A stretch of DNA of 8,226 bases, taken from the NCBI GenBank assembly GCA_017529085.1, contig JAFXOC010000421.1, positions 1 through 8,226 of the forward strand. The letters run 5' to 3'. The notes under the pieces were generated by a model, which saw nothing but the letters and a program-made list of their open reading frames with translations, searched no databases and had not been told where the DNA came from. The stretch comes from Selenomonadaceae bacterium. GTDB lineage: Bacteria > Bacillota > Negativicutes > Selenomonadales > Selenomonadaceae. Of this stretch, positions 1-6,695 are shown piece by piece (the first letter of the stretch is position 1; each line of letters begins with the position of its first letter). Made by a program: the position numbers and the translations under genes.

Positions 1-2
1 AC

Positions 3-1400
3 GGCGTGCAACAATCCGTCGGAAGTATGCGCGACTTTATGAAAGCGGATCTGCAAAGTTATGAAAAACTTGTAACGGATACGAATTATCGTATGGTATA
101 TATACGCAATCTTGAGAGAAATTGCTCCACCATAGCCGAAAATACCGACGGTTGCGTTGCTTTTTACGTGCGGCTTGCCCCCGAGATTGCAAAGGAACAC
201 ATAGGTTTCTTATGGTCTGTCGAACACGTAGATTTCAGAGGTCGCGAGGATAGACGCTTTAGAAAAAGGGAACTTACGGATTTAGGAAAGTTTAGAAAGG
301 ACGATATTGAGCGGGTCGGTTGGTATTATATCCCTGTTAGCCGAGGTATAGCCACTTGGCTTGAGCCGTACCACAACAAAAATCTCGGAATATATATGAT
401 TTCTTATGTTATCCCCGTATATCAAGGCGGTAGATTAATCGGTATCGTGGGGATGGACATCAACTTTAATCGCATAATCAGAGAAGTCGAGCGAATGAGT
501 ATTTATCGTAGAGGTTACGCCTATCTTTTAGACAAAGATAACCGCGTGCTCTACCACAAAGACTATAATCCGGGAGATAAGATTGTTTCAAATCCGGATA
601 TAAGAGAAGCGGAAACAAATTTAAGCAACGGTATGAAGCTTGTCATTGCCGGCTCTAACAGGGAACTTTACGCGCAACGCAACAGCATGGTGATAAACTT
701 TATCATCGGAATGTTCCTCATGGCGATGTTGCTTTCAATCATAAGCTTACTGTTGGTAAGATTTGCCATTCGTCCTCTTATCAGCGTTACAGACGCAGCC
801 GAAGAAATTGCCGAGGGCAATCTTGAGGTTAAACTGCCGAATATCGCCGAAACAGAAATAGGGCGGCTTGTCACCAGTATTAAAGAGATGGTAGCGAAAC
901 TGGAAGTTTACGTTTACCGCGACAAACTCACGGGACTTCGCAATCCTACGGCTTACGGGCGAATGTCTAAAGACGTTGAAAGCCGTAGTTTGATGAAGGG
1001 CGCGCATTATGCGGTTGTTGTCTTTGACGCAAACGGCTTAAAGCAGATGAACGACAACTACGGTCACGAAGCTGGCAACGAACTTATTAAAAACGCCGCT
1101 TCCATCATCTGCAACGTATATTCTCACAGTCCGGTTTTCCGTATCGGCGGCGACGAATTTGCGGCGATACTCGAAAATCACGACTACGAACATCGTGATG
1201 AACTCTTGCAAGAATTCCTCGAAGTTTCCATGAAATCCACCATAACGGTAAGCGAGGTCACTCTCCCCGTATCCGTTGCGGCAGGCATGGGCGTTCACGA
1301 AGAAGGCGAAAGCTACGCCGCCGTCTTTAATCGCGCCGATGAGGAAATGTACAAAAACAAGATAGAAATTAAAAAGAAGTTAAATATGCCTATGCGTTGA
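3..1400 (+). CDS. Membrane-bound diguanylate cyclase (dCACHE-HAMP-GGDEF), 5' end outside window
   Basis: Sensor enzyme expected to make cyclic di-GMP from two GTP at the inner face of the cytoplasmic membrane in response to an extracytoplasmic ligand. The reading frame is open to the window edge and the first transmembrane helix expected before the sensor is missing, so the GTG at 6 is probably not the true start. Seen in order: a double-CACHE-type sensor (the stretch containing SYVIPVYQGG and GIVGMDI, about 400-470), a transmembrane helix (about 688-765), a HAMP-like linker beginning at IRPL (about 766-900), and a GGDEF domain with DKLTGLRN (about 920-945), FDANGLKQMND (from 1023) and an intact GGDEF active site (1146-1160). 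The inhibitory RxxD I-site expected just upstream is YSHS here, so product feedback through that site is unlikely. An intrinsic terminator follows directly. The ligand cannot be inferred. Confidence 0.93.
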   Translation, partial: GVQQSVGSMRDFMKADLQSYEKLVTDTNYRMVYIRNLERNCSTIAENTDGCVAFYVRLAPEIAKEHIGFLWSVEHVDFRGREDRRFRKRELTDLGKFRKDDIERVGWYYIPVSRGIATWLEPYHNKNLGIYMISYVIPVYQGGRLIGIVGMDINFNRIIREVERMSIYRRGYAYLLDKDNRVLYHKDYNPGDKIVSNPDIREAETNLSNGMKLVIAGSNRELYAQRNSMVINFIIGMFLMAMLLSIISLLLVRFAIRPLISVTDAAEEIAEGNLEVKLPNIAETEIGRLVTSIKEMVAKLEVYVYRDKLTGLRNPTAYGRMSKDVESRSLMKGAHYAVVVFDANGLKQMNDNYGHEAGNELIKNAASIICNVYSHSPVFRIGGDEFAAILENHDYEHRDELLQEFLEVSMKSTITVSEVTLPVSVAAGMGVHEEGESYAAVFNRADEEMYKNKIEIKKKLNMPMR

Positions 1401-1403
1401 CTC

Positions 1404-1434
1404 AAAGGGGACTGTTTAGCAGTCCCCCTTTTTT
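1404..1434 (+). terminator. Rho-independent terminator of the diguanylate cyclase gene
   Basis: A GGGGACT / AGTCCCC stem (1407-1413 with 1421-1427) has a 7-nt loop and is followed by one extra C and a run of six T (1429-1434). The A run before the stem can also pair with the T run. It starts 4 nt after the stop codon, so it ends the upstream transcript and makes birA an independent unit. Confidence 0.9.
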
Positions 1435-1448
1435 GCGATAAAGGCCGG

Positions 1449-1545
1449 TTCCTACTTTCTTTTTCTCTTTCTTTTTTGTAAAAAAGAAAGAGAAAAAGAA
1501 AGTAGCAAAGAAAAAGAGAAAGAAAAAACTTTAATAATTGGGTTT
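1449..1545 (+). repeat. Dispersed palindrome plus mirror repeat, copy 1 (triplex-capable)
   Basis: Three linked segments are visible. A pyrimidine arm (1452-1477) is followed after a GT spacer by its exact 26-nt reverse complement, a purine arm (1480-1505). Two further T-A pairs (1449-1450 with 1507-1508) follow a single C-C mismatch (1451/1506). A second purine tract (1507-1528) is a perfect 22-nt mirror image of 1480-1501, separated by GTAGC. The element ends in CTTTAATAATTGGGTTT (1529-1545). A copy with only a few differences lies at 4139-4231, and the outer part recurs inverted at 8186-8226. It occupies the gap between the terminator and birA. No U-tract follows the hairpin on this strand, so it is not an ordinary intrinsic terminator. 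I do not recognise it as a named repeat family. Confidence 0.93.
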
Positions 1546-1561
1546 GTGTAGTGGGGAGATT

Positions 1562-2392
1562 ATGAGTATATATATTGATGGTGTTGAAACTGAAGATATT
1601 TTGGACGGACTTGATACTGCTTGTTTCGGGAAAAAGATATACTATTACGACGAAACTACTTCCACAAATATAGAAGCGAAAAAATTCGCAAAAGAAGGCG
1701 CGCCGCATGGGTCGCTTTTTATTGCAGAATCTCAATCTGCCGGTCGCGGCAGACTTGAACGGGCTTATTATACGCCCAAATATAAGGGTTTGTGGTTTTC
1801 TATTTTGCTTCGTCCGAAATTTAATATGGAAGACGCGCCCAAATGTACGTTGTTGGCGGCTGTATCCGTTTCGCTTGCCATAAAAGAGATTTCTCTCGTT
1901 CCGGGGATTAAATGGCCGAACGATATTGTGTATGACGGGAAAAAAATCGCGGGTATTTTAACGGAGATGGTGACAAATCCCGACAAAACTTATTCCGTGA
2001 TAATCGGCATAGGTATAAACGTAAATTTTACAAAAGAAGATTTTCCCGAAAATATTCGAGATACAGCAACATCTTTGCAAATTATGAAGGGCGAGATAAT
2101 CAGTCGGGCAAAATTTTTGCAACGGGTTTTATATTTTGCGGAAAAATTGTATAATAAGGCGGAAAACGAAGGATTCAAGGAAATTTTTGACAGATGGAGA
2201 GAGTTTTCAATAACTTTAAACAAGGAAGTTCGAGTGATAAACGCGGGAGACAAAAAAGAATTTACGGGACTAGCTTTAGATATTGACGAAAGCGGGGCAC
2301 TTTTGGTAGAATCCGAAGGTAAGGTAAGACAGGTTTTGGCGGGGGATGTTTCAATACGAGAAATGGGGAAAAACCATGATTTTAGTCTTTGA
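1562..2392 (+). CDS. birA: Biotin--[acetyl-CoA-carboxylase] ligase, lacking the DNA-binding domain
   Basis: Activates biotin to biotinyl-5'-AMP and transfers it to the acceptor lysine of biotin carboxyl carrier proteins in the cytoplasm. From the chosen ATG the protein is 276 aa. Visible family marks are the STN segment (residues 34-36), the adenylate-binding GRGR loop (61-64), KWPND (117-121), GKKIAGIL with the catalytic-type lysine K128, and a C-terminal SH3-like domain ending in VRQVLAGDVSIRE. The start is placed at 1562 because a GGGGAG ribosome site lies just before it and the protein family begins near here; an in-frame TTG at 1538 lies inside the repeat and is less likely. The N-terminal winged-helix found in bifunctional BirA is absent, so this is a ligase without repressor function (inference). 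It overlaps coaX by 17 nt and heads the birA-coaX-dusB unit. Confidence 0.94.
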   Translation: MSIYIDGVETEDILDGLDTACFGKKIYYYDETTSTNIEAKKFAKEGAPHGSLFIAESQSAGRGRLERAYYTPKYKGLWFSILLRPKFNMEDAPKCTLLAAVSVSLAIKEISLVPGIKWPNDIVYDGKKIAGILTEMVTNPDKTYSVIIGIGINVNFTKEDFPENIRDTATSLQIMKGEIISRAKFLQRVLYFAEKLYNKAENEGFKEIFDRWREFSITLNKEVRVINAGDKKEFTGLALDIDESGALLVESEGKVRQVLAGDVSIREMGKNHDFSL

Positions 2393-3176
2393 TATCGGCA
2401 ACAGCAACATTGTAATGGGTACTTACGAAGGGAAAAAACTCTTAAAACATTGGCGAATATCGACGGATCGCCAGAAAACCGGTGACGAATACGGTATGCT
2501 TATAAACGATCTCTTTCGCTATCAGGAAATTTCCATGAAAGACGTAACCGCCATCGTTATTTCTTCCGTGGTGCCGCCCCTTGTGGTGCCTATGGTGAAG
2601 ATGTGCGAGAGATATTTTCATATTACGCCCCTTGTGGTGGGACCCGATATTGAAACAGGAATCACCATTCATTACGAAAACCCGAGAGCAATAGGCGCGG
2701 ATCGTATCGTAAACGTCGTGGGAGCTTATGAAGAATACGGCGGACCGCTTATTGTCATAGACATCGGCACGGCGACGACTTTTGACGTTGTGGCGGAAAA
2801 CGGGGATTTTTTGGGAGGGGCGATTGCGCCCGGCATGGGAGCGTCCGCCGACGCGCTCTTTCAATTTACTGCGAAACTTCCGAGAGTCGAATTAGTGCCG
2901 CCGCCGAAAATCATCGCGCAAAACACAATTCAGGGAATGCAAGCGGGAATTGTCTTTGGTTACGTCGGACAGATAGATACTATCGTTCGCAAAATAAAAA
3001 AAGAATTTGGCGGCGAGATGAAAGTTGTCGCCACTGGAGGTTTTGCCAGTATGATAATGGGCGAATCCGACACAATCGACGAAATCGACCATTTTTTGAC
3101 GCTTGCGGGGCTTCGCGTGCTTTATGAAAGGAATATGCATCTTATGAAAAAAAATCCTTCGGAGAAGAAGGAATGA
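2376..3176 (+). CDS. coaX: Type III pantothenate kinase (CoaX)
   Basis: Phosphorylates pantothenate to 4'-phosphopantothenate, the first step of coenzyme A synthesis; the type III enzymes belong to the ASKHA fold and are usually not feedback-inhibited by CoA. The predicted protein is 266 aa, normal for the family. Seen motifs are the N-terminal phosphate loop DIGNSN (residues 6-11), SSVVPPL, PRAIGADRIVN with GADR at 107-110, IDIGTATTFD with the catalytic-type D129, GGAIAPG, and a late ATGGFA glycine-rich loop. The ATG at 2376 is chosen because it places DIGNSN at the usual distance from the N terminus and has GGGGA about 7 nt upstream. It overlaps the end of birA by 17 nt and the start of dusB by 4 nt (ATGA), implying translational coupling. 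The birA-coaX pairing is common in Gram-positive bacteria. Confidence 0.96.
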   Translation: MILVFDIGNSNIVMGTYEGKKLLKHWRISTDRQKTGDEYGMLINDLFRYQEISMKDVTAIVISSVVPPLVVPMVKMCERYFHITPLVVGPDIETGITIHYENPRAIGADRIVNVVGAYEEYGGPLIVIDIGTATTFDVVAENGDFLGGAIAPGMGASADALFQFTAKLPRVELVPPPKIIAQNTIQGMQAGIVFGYVGQIDTIVRKIKKEFGGEMKVVATGGFASMIMGESDTIDEIDHFLTLAGLRVLYERNMHLMKKNPSEKKE

Positions 3177-4131
3177 ATATAGGAAATCTCACATTCGACA
3201 CGCCGATTTTTTTGGCTCCCATGGCGGGGGTTACGGATAGAGCATATCGCATATTGACAAGGGAAATGGGTTGTTCGTTGGCGTTTGGCGAAATGGTCAG
3301 CGTAAGGGGAATACATTATCGCAACGAACGAACGCTTAAAATGCTTGAGAGCGATGAAAAGAACGACCTCTTGCGATACAGCTTTTCGGAAACGAGCCGA
3401 ACGTTGTTGCCGAAGGCGCAAAATATCTCGAAAATTTGGGAACGGCGGACATCATAGATTTTAATATGGGTTGTCCCGCGCCGAAAATCGTGCAAAACCA
3501 CGAAGGTTCGGCATTAATGAAATACCCTCATAAAGCTTATGAAATACTCTCGGCTTTAAGAAATGCGGTTAAACTTCCCGTTACGGTAAAAATTCGCTTA
3601 GGCTGGGATAAGGAGCATATAAACGCCGTAGAAGTCGCAAAACTTGCGGAAGAAGCGGGAGTTGACGCTATAGCGGTTCACGGCAGAACAAGGGAAGATT
3701 TTTATTCGGGCAAGGCGAATTGGGAAGAAATCGGAAAAGTTCGGGACGCCGTTAAAATCCCCGTTATCGCAAACGGCGACGTTCGGACAGAGGAAGATTT
3801 AGACGAAATACGGCTCGTTACGGGCTGTGAAGCCGTTATGATAGGTCGCGCCGCCGAAGGGAATCCGTGGATATTTAAAAGGCTTATTCATTACGCAAAA
3901 ACAAGCGAAAAATTAGGCGCGCCGAGCAAAAATGAATTAGCCGAAACAATGCTTAGGCATTTAATGTTATTGGTTGAGTTTAAAGGCGAATACATAGCCG
4001 TAAGAGAAATGCGAAAACACGCCGCATGGTACACCAAAGGCATGACGGGCGGCGCAAAACTAAGGGATATTTTTAATAAAATAGAATCAAAAGAAAATTT
4101 TTGTGAAGCAATAAGAAAATATTTGCTTTAA
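3173..4131 (+). pseudogene. dusB: tRNA-dihydrouridine synthase DusB, interrupted by a one-base frameshift
   Basis: DusB-type enzymes use FMN and NADPH to reduce specific uridines of tRNA to dihydrouridine. Translation starts at the ATG sharing ATGA with the coaX stop, with GGAGAAGAAGG upstream, and reads PIFLAPMAGVTDRAYR and FGEMVSVRG as expected. In this frame family-like sequence is lost after about 3361 and a stop occurs at 3455. The frame shifted by -1 resumes at 3361 with ERPLAIQLFGNEP, then IIDFNMGCPAPK with the catalytic cysteine at 3472-3474, HGRTREDFYSG, ANGDV and IGRAAEGNPW. Restoring one base in the A run at 3357-3360 gives a normal protein of about 319 aa. The 94-aa product of the unshifted frame would lack the active site. 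It could be a real recent mutation, a homopolymer sequencing or assembly error, or, least likely, -1 slippage at A AAG. Sequence on both sides remains fully family-like, so any inactivation is recent. Confidence 0.92.
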
Positions 4132-4138
4132 CGGCAAG

Positions 4139-4231
4139 TTGCTTCTTTCTTTTTCTCTTTCTTTTTTGTAAAAAAGAAAGAGAAAAAGAAAGAAGCAAAG
4201 AAAAAAGAGAAAGAAAAAACTTTAATAATTG
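4139..4231 (+). repeat. Dispersed palindrome plus mirror repeat, copy 2
   Basis: Nearly identical to the element at 1449. Here the palindrome is a perfect 29 bp (4139-4167 with 4170-4198) around a GT centre. The following purine tract (4197-4219) mirrors 4170-4191 except for one extra A in a run of A. The differences from copy 1 are C to G at the position equivalent to 1451, A to T and T to A at the paired positions equivalent to 1454 and 1503, and the A insertion. It starts 8 nt after the dusB stop codon and shares CTTTAATAATTG at its outer end. It could protect or end the dusB transcript, but no U-tract follows the hairpin. Confidence 0.93.
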
Positions 4232-4279
4232 ATTTTGGCTCTATTTTTAAGTTTTTGCTCAAATTCAATAACCGGGAGT

Positions 4280-4348
4280 CCAGAGGGCTGCGCCCTTTGG
4301 CGGGGTCAAGGGGCAGCGCCCCTTGTAGGGTTTGGGGCGAAGCCCCAA
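4280..4348 (+). repeat. Three consecutive GC-rich hairpins upstream of the M18 aminopeptidase
   Basis: Three small hairpins stand in a row, each with a three-base loop: 4280-4288 with 4292-4300 (loop TGC, one G-T pair), 4307-4314 with 4318-4325 (loop AGC, perfect 8 bp) and 4332-4338 with 4342-4348 (loop GAA, perfect 7 bp). The block is far more GC-rich than the flanking DNA. Its form (GGGAGTCCAGAGGG through TTGGGGCGAAGCCCCAA) resembles intergenic repeats I recall from many Bacillota genomes; this recollection was not checked. It ends 19 nt before the aminopeptidase start and so would lie in the 5' untranslated RNA, if transcription begins upstream of it. Together with repeat copy 2 it accounts for most of the 4132-4367 gap. 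Confidence 0.8.
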
Positions 4349-4350
4349 CA

Positions 4351-4359
4351 GAAAGGAAG
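4351..4359 (+). promoter_or_regulatory. Ribosome binding site deciding the M18 aminopeptidase start
   Basis: GAAAGGAAG lies 8 nt before the ATG at 4368. It favours that ATG over the in-frame TTG at 4332, which sits inside the third GC-rich hairpin and would add a 12-residue extension not expected in the family. Confidence 0.75.
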
Positions 4360-4367
4360 TAAAAAAA

Positions 4368-5762
4368 ATGTCGGAAGAGAAAAACAAGAAGCCGTCGGTT
4401 TGGAGCAAATATACGGAGGAAGATAAGAGAAATTTGGATGCGCTTGCAAAGGGTTATATTGATTTTATATCGGATTGCAAGACGGAGAGAGAGAGCGTTA
4501 AAGAGTGCGTGAGAGTCGCTAAAGAGAAGGGGTATAGAGATTTACAAGAAATTTTGGATAAGGGCGAGAAGTTGAAGCCGGGGGATTTGGTTTACGCCAA
4601 TAATATGGGTAAGGCGTTGGCGCTGTTCGCTGTCGGGGAAGAGCCGATTGAAAAAGGCATGACTATTTTAGGCGCGCATATTGATACTTGCAGACTTGAT
4701 GTTAAGCAAAATCCACTTTATGAGGACGGGGGACTGGCGTATCTGGACACCCATTATTACGGAGGCATAAAGAAATATCAGTGGGTGGCGATTCCTCTCG
4801 CTATGCACGGAGTTGTTGCCAAGAAGGACGGCAGTAAGTTAGAGATAAATATAGGCGAAAACGCGGAGGATCCGGTTTTTTGCGTGACAGACCTTTTGAT
4901 TCATCTTGCAAGCGAACAGATGGATAAAAAGGGCGCGAAAGTTGTCGAAGGGGAAAATTTGGATATTTTAATCGGAAATTATCCATTGAAGAAAGATGAT
5001 AAAGAATCGGTTAAAGAAGGGATTTTAAAGCTGATTAAGGATAAATACGGTATGGAGGAAGAAGATTTCCTCTCGGCGGAGTTGTGCCTTGTGCCTGCGG
5101 GTCGCGCAAGAGAGATGGGACTTGACAGAAGCATGATTTTAGGTTACGGGCAAGACGACAGAGTTTGCTCTTACGCTTCTCTTGTGGCTATGATGGAAGT
5201 GGGCGCGGGAAAGAAGACCGCTTGCTGTTTGTTGGTGGATAAGGAAGAAATCGGAAGCGTCGGCGCAACGGGTATGCACTCGAAATTCTTTGAAAATACC
5301 GTGGCTGAGGTTATGAATTTACGGGACGAATACAGCGAATTAAAGTTAAGACGCGCGCTGGCAAATTCAAAAATGCTTTCTTCCGATGTGTCCAGCGCAT
5401 TTGATCCTCTTTACGCATCGTCTTTCGACAAGAAGAATGTGGCGTATTTGGGCAAAGGCATGGTGTTCAATAAGTTTACGGGGTCACGGGGAAAATCCGG
5501 CGCAAACGACGCCAATGCGGAGTATTTGGGTGAACTACGGGGAATGCTTGACAAACATAACGTGAGCTATCAATTTTCGGAGCTTGGCAAGGTTGATTTG
5601 GGCGGCGGCGGCACTATCGCTTATATTATGAGCAAATACGGAATGCAGGTTATAGACAGCGGCGTTCCCGTGCTTTCCATGCACGCGCCTTGGGAGGCGA
5701 CAAGCAAAATAGATTTGTACGAAACGAAAAAAGGATATGTGGCATTTTTGAAAGAAGCGTAA
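4368..5762 (+). CDS. M18 family zinc aminopeptidase
   Basis: Cytosolic di-metal aminopeptidase that removes N-terminal residues (often acidic or neutral in this family) from peptides. The protein is 464 aa, usual for bacterial M18 enzymes. All expected metal and catalytic positions are visible: H104 and D106 in GAHIDTCRLDVKQNP, D263 in GQDDR, the E293-E294 pair in VDKEEIGSVGATG, D340 in SSDVSSAFDP and H439 in VLSMHAPWE. The start is set by the AGGAAG site at 4351-4359. It is the first gene of a unit with map and a DEAD-box helicase; map begins 5 nt after its stop codon. The upstream leader carries three GC-rich hairpins and, further out, repeat copy 2, but I saw no convincing promoter. The substrate preference cannot be read from sequence alone. 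Confidence 0.94.
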   Translation: MSEEKNKKPSVWSKYTEEDKRNLDALAKGYIDFISDCKTERESVKECVRVAKEKGYRDLQEILDKGEKLKPGDLVYANNMGKALALFAVGEEPIEKGMTILGAHIDTCRLDVKQNPLYEDGGLAYLDTHYYGGIKKYQWVAIPLAMHGVVAKKDGSKLEINIGENAEDPVFCVTDLLIHLASEQMDKKGAKVVEGENLDILIGNYPLKKDDKESVKEGILKLIKDKYGMEEEDFLSAELCLVPAGRAREMGLDRSMILGYGQDDRVCSYASLVAMMEVGAGKKTACCLLVDKEEIGSVGATGMHSKFFENTVAEVMNLRDEYSELKLRRALANSKMLSSDVSSAFDPLYASSFDKKNVAYLGKGMVFNKFTGSRGKSGANDANAEYLGELRGMLDKHNVSYQFSELGKVDLGGGGTIAYIMSKYGMQVIDSGVPVLSMHAPWEATSKIDLYETKKGYVAFLKEA

Positions 5763-5767
5763 TTTAA

Positions 5768-6685
5768 ATGGGCTTCGGAGTGAAAGGATGGATCCGCAGT
5801 ATTATGGGATTATCGCGAAACGATGCTTGTTGGTGCGGCAGCGGCAAAAAATACAAGAAATGCCACGCCGATTTTGACGAGAGATTATCTGAAATAAAAT
5901 TCAGGCGCGACTTGGGGCAAATGCGCCCTCCGCGGAAAATTATCAATAATAAGGAAGATATTCGCAAAATAAAGGAAAGCGCCGTGATAAACGACGCTGT
6001 GTTGGATTTAATGGAAGAGATGATAAAACCCGGTATAGACACTCTTTCTTTGGACGATGTGGCAAAGAACTATATCGAAAGTCACGGAGGAATACCCGCT
6101 TGTTTAAACTTCGAAGGTTTCCCTAAAAATATATGCGTGTCGGTAAACGATGTGGTCTGTCACGGTATTCCCTCAAAGCAGGCGATTTTGAAGGAAGGTG
6201 ACATAGTAAACGTCGACGTTACCACAAATTTAAACGGATATTTTGCAGACGCGTCGAGAATGTATGTTGTAGGTGGAAAAACCACGCCGGAGGCGCAAAG
6301 ATTGGTCGATACCACGAAAGAAATTATGGAAGTCGGTATTGCCGCCATTCGTCCTTGGGGATGGGTGGGGGACATTGGCGCAGCTTGCAAAAAGAGGACG
6401 AAAGAAGCGGGATATTCTGTTGTTACGGCTTTAGGCGGTCACGGAGTCGGAAAAGCGTTTCATCTTGAACCTTACGTTGCGCATTACGCCGATAAAAATA
6501 CGGGAATGTTGCTTGTGCCGGGCATGGTGCTGACTGTGGAGCCCATGATAAATCAGGGCGATTATCATGTGGACGTTGACAAAAAAGACGGTTGGACGGT
6601 GAGAACACACGACGGCTCGCTGTCGGCGCAGTGGGAAAAAACAGTGCTTGTGACGGAAACGGGAACCGAAATTTTGGCAAAATAA
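5768..6685 (+). CDS. map: Type I methionine aminopeptidase with N-terminal SEC-C zinc motif
   Basis: Removes the initiator methionine from nascent proteins at the ribosome. The length is 305 aa from the ATG at 5768. A SEC-C motif near the N terminus (CWCGSGKKYKKCH; C21, C23, C32, H33) binds zinc in related proteins and is typical of the long clostridial-type enzymes. The catalytic domain shows VCHGIP, the five metal ligands D150 and D161 (NVDVT and FADASRMY), H225 (GHGVGKAFH), E258 (TVEPM) and E290 (SAQWEKT). The start is uncertain: no good ribosome site precedes 5768, while the in-frame ATG at 5804 gives MGLSRNDACWCGSG, closer to the N terminus I expect in homologues, but its nearest AAGGA is about 15 nt away. 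Translational coupling to the aminopeptidase just upstream could serve either start. Confidence 0.93.
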   Translation: MGFGVKGWIRSIMGLSRNDACWCGSGKKYKKCHADFDERLSEIKFRRDLGQMRPPRKIINNKEDIRKIKESAVINDAVLDLMEEMIKPGIDTLSLDDVAKNYIESHGGIPACLNFEGFPKNICVSVNDVVCHGIPSKQAILKEGDIVNVDVTTNLNGYFADASRMYVVGGKTTPEAQRLVDTTKEIMEVGIAAIRPWGWVGDIGAACKKRTKEAGYSVVTALGGHGVGKAFHLEPYVAHYADKNTGMLLVPGMVLTVEPMINQGDYHVDVDKKDGWTVRTHDGSLSAQWEKTVLVTETGTEILAK

Positions 6686-6695
6686 GGATATTTGT

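Noticed and set aside
668..1298. Several - strand frames opposite the cyclase
   Set aside because: They are shadows of a well-supported coding region, with no recognisable domains or ribosome sites.
1449..1505. Palindrome as an ordinary Rho-independent terminator
   Set aside because: No T run follows the 3' arm on either strand, and a proper terminator already lies at 1404-1434.
1529..1540. TTTAATAAT at the repeat end as a -10 promoter box for birA
   Set aside because: No matching -35 box lies 16-18 bp upstream in the purine tract; copy 2 has the same sequence far from its next gene.
1313..1735. 140-codon open frame on the - strand across the repeat
   Set aside because: It is antisense to the cyclase end and birA, runs through the low-complexity repeat, and its Lys/Arg/Glu/Phe-rich translation is just the repeat sequence.
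3436..4131. Separate short Dus-like gene starting at 3436
   Set aside because: The same frame continues upstream to 3361 with conserved DusB sequence, so it is the 3' part of one frameshifted gene.
4229..4426. 65-codon frame on the + strand through the GC-rich hairpins
   Set aside because: Its sequence is the hairpin repeat read as protein; it overlaps the aminopeptidase start and has no ribosome site.
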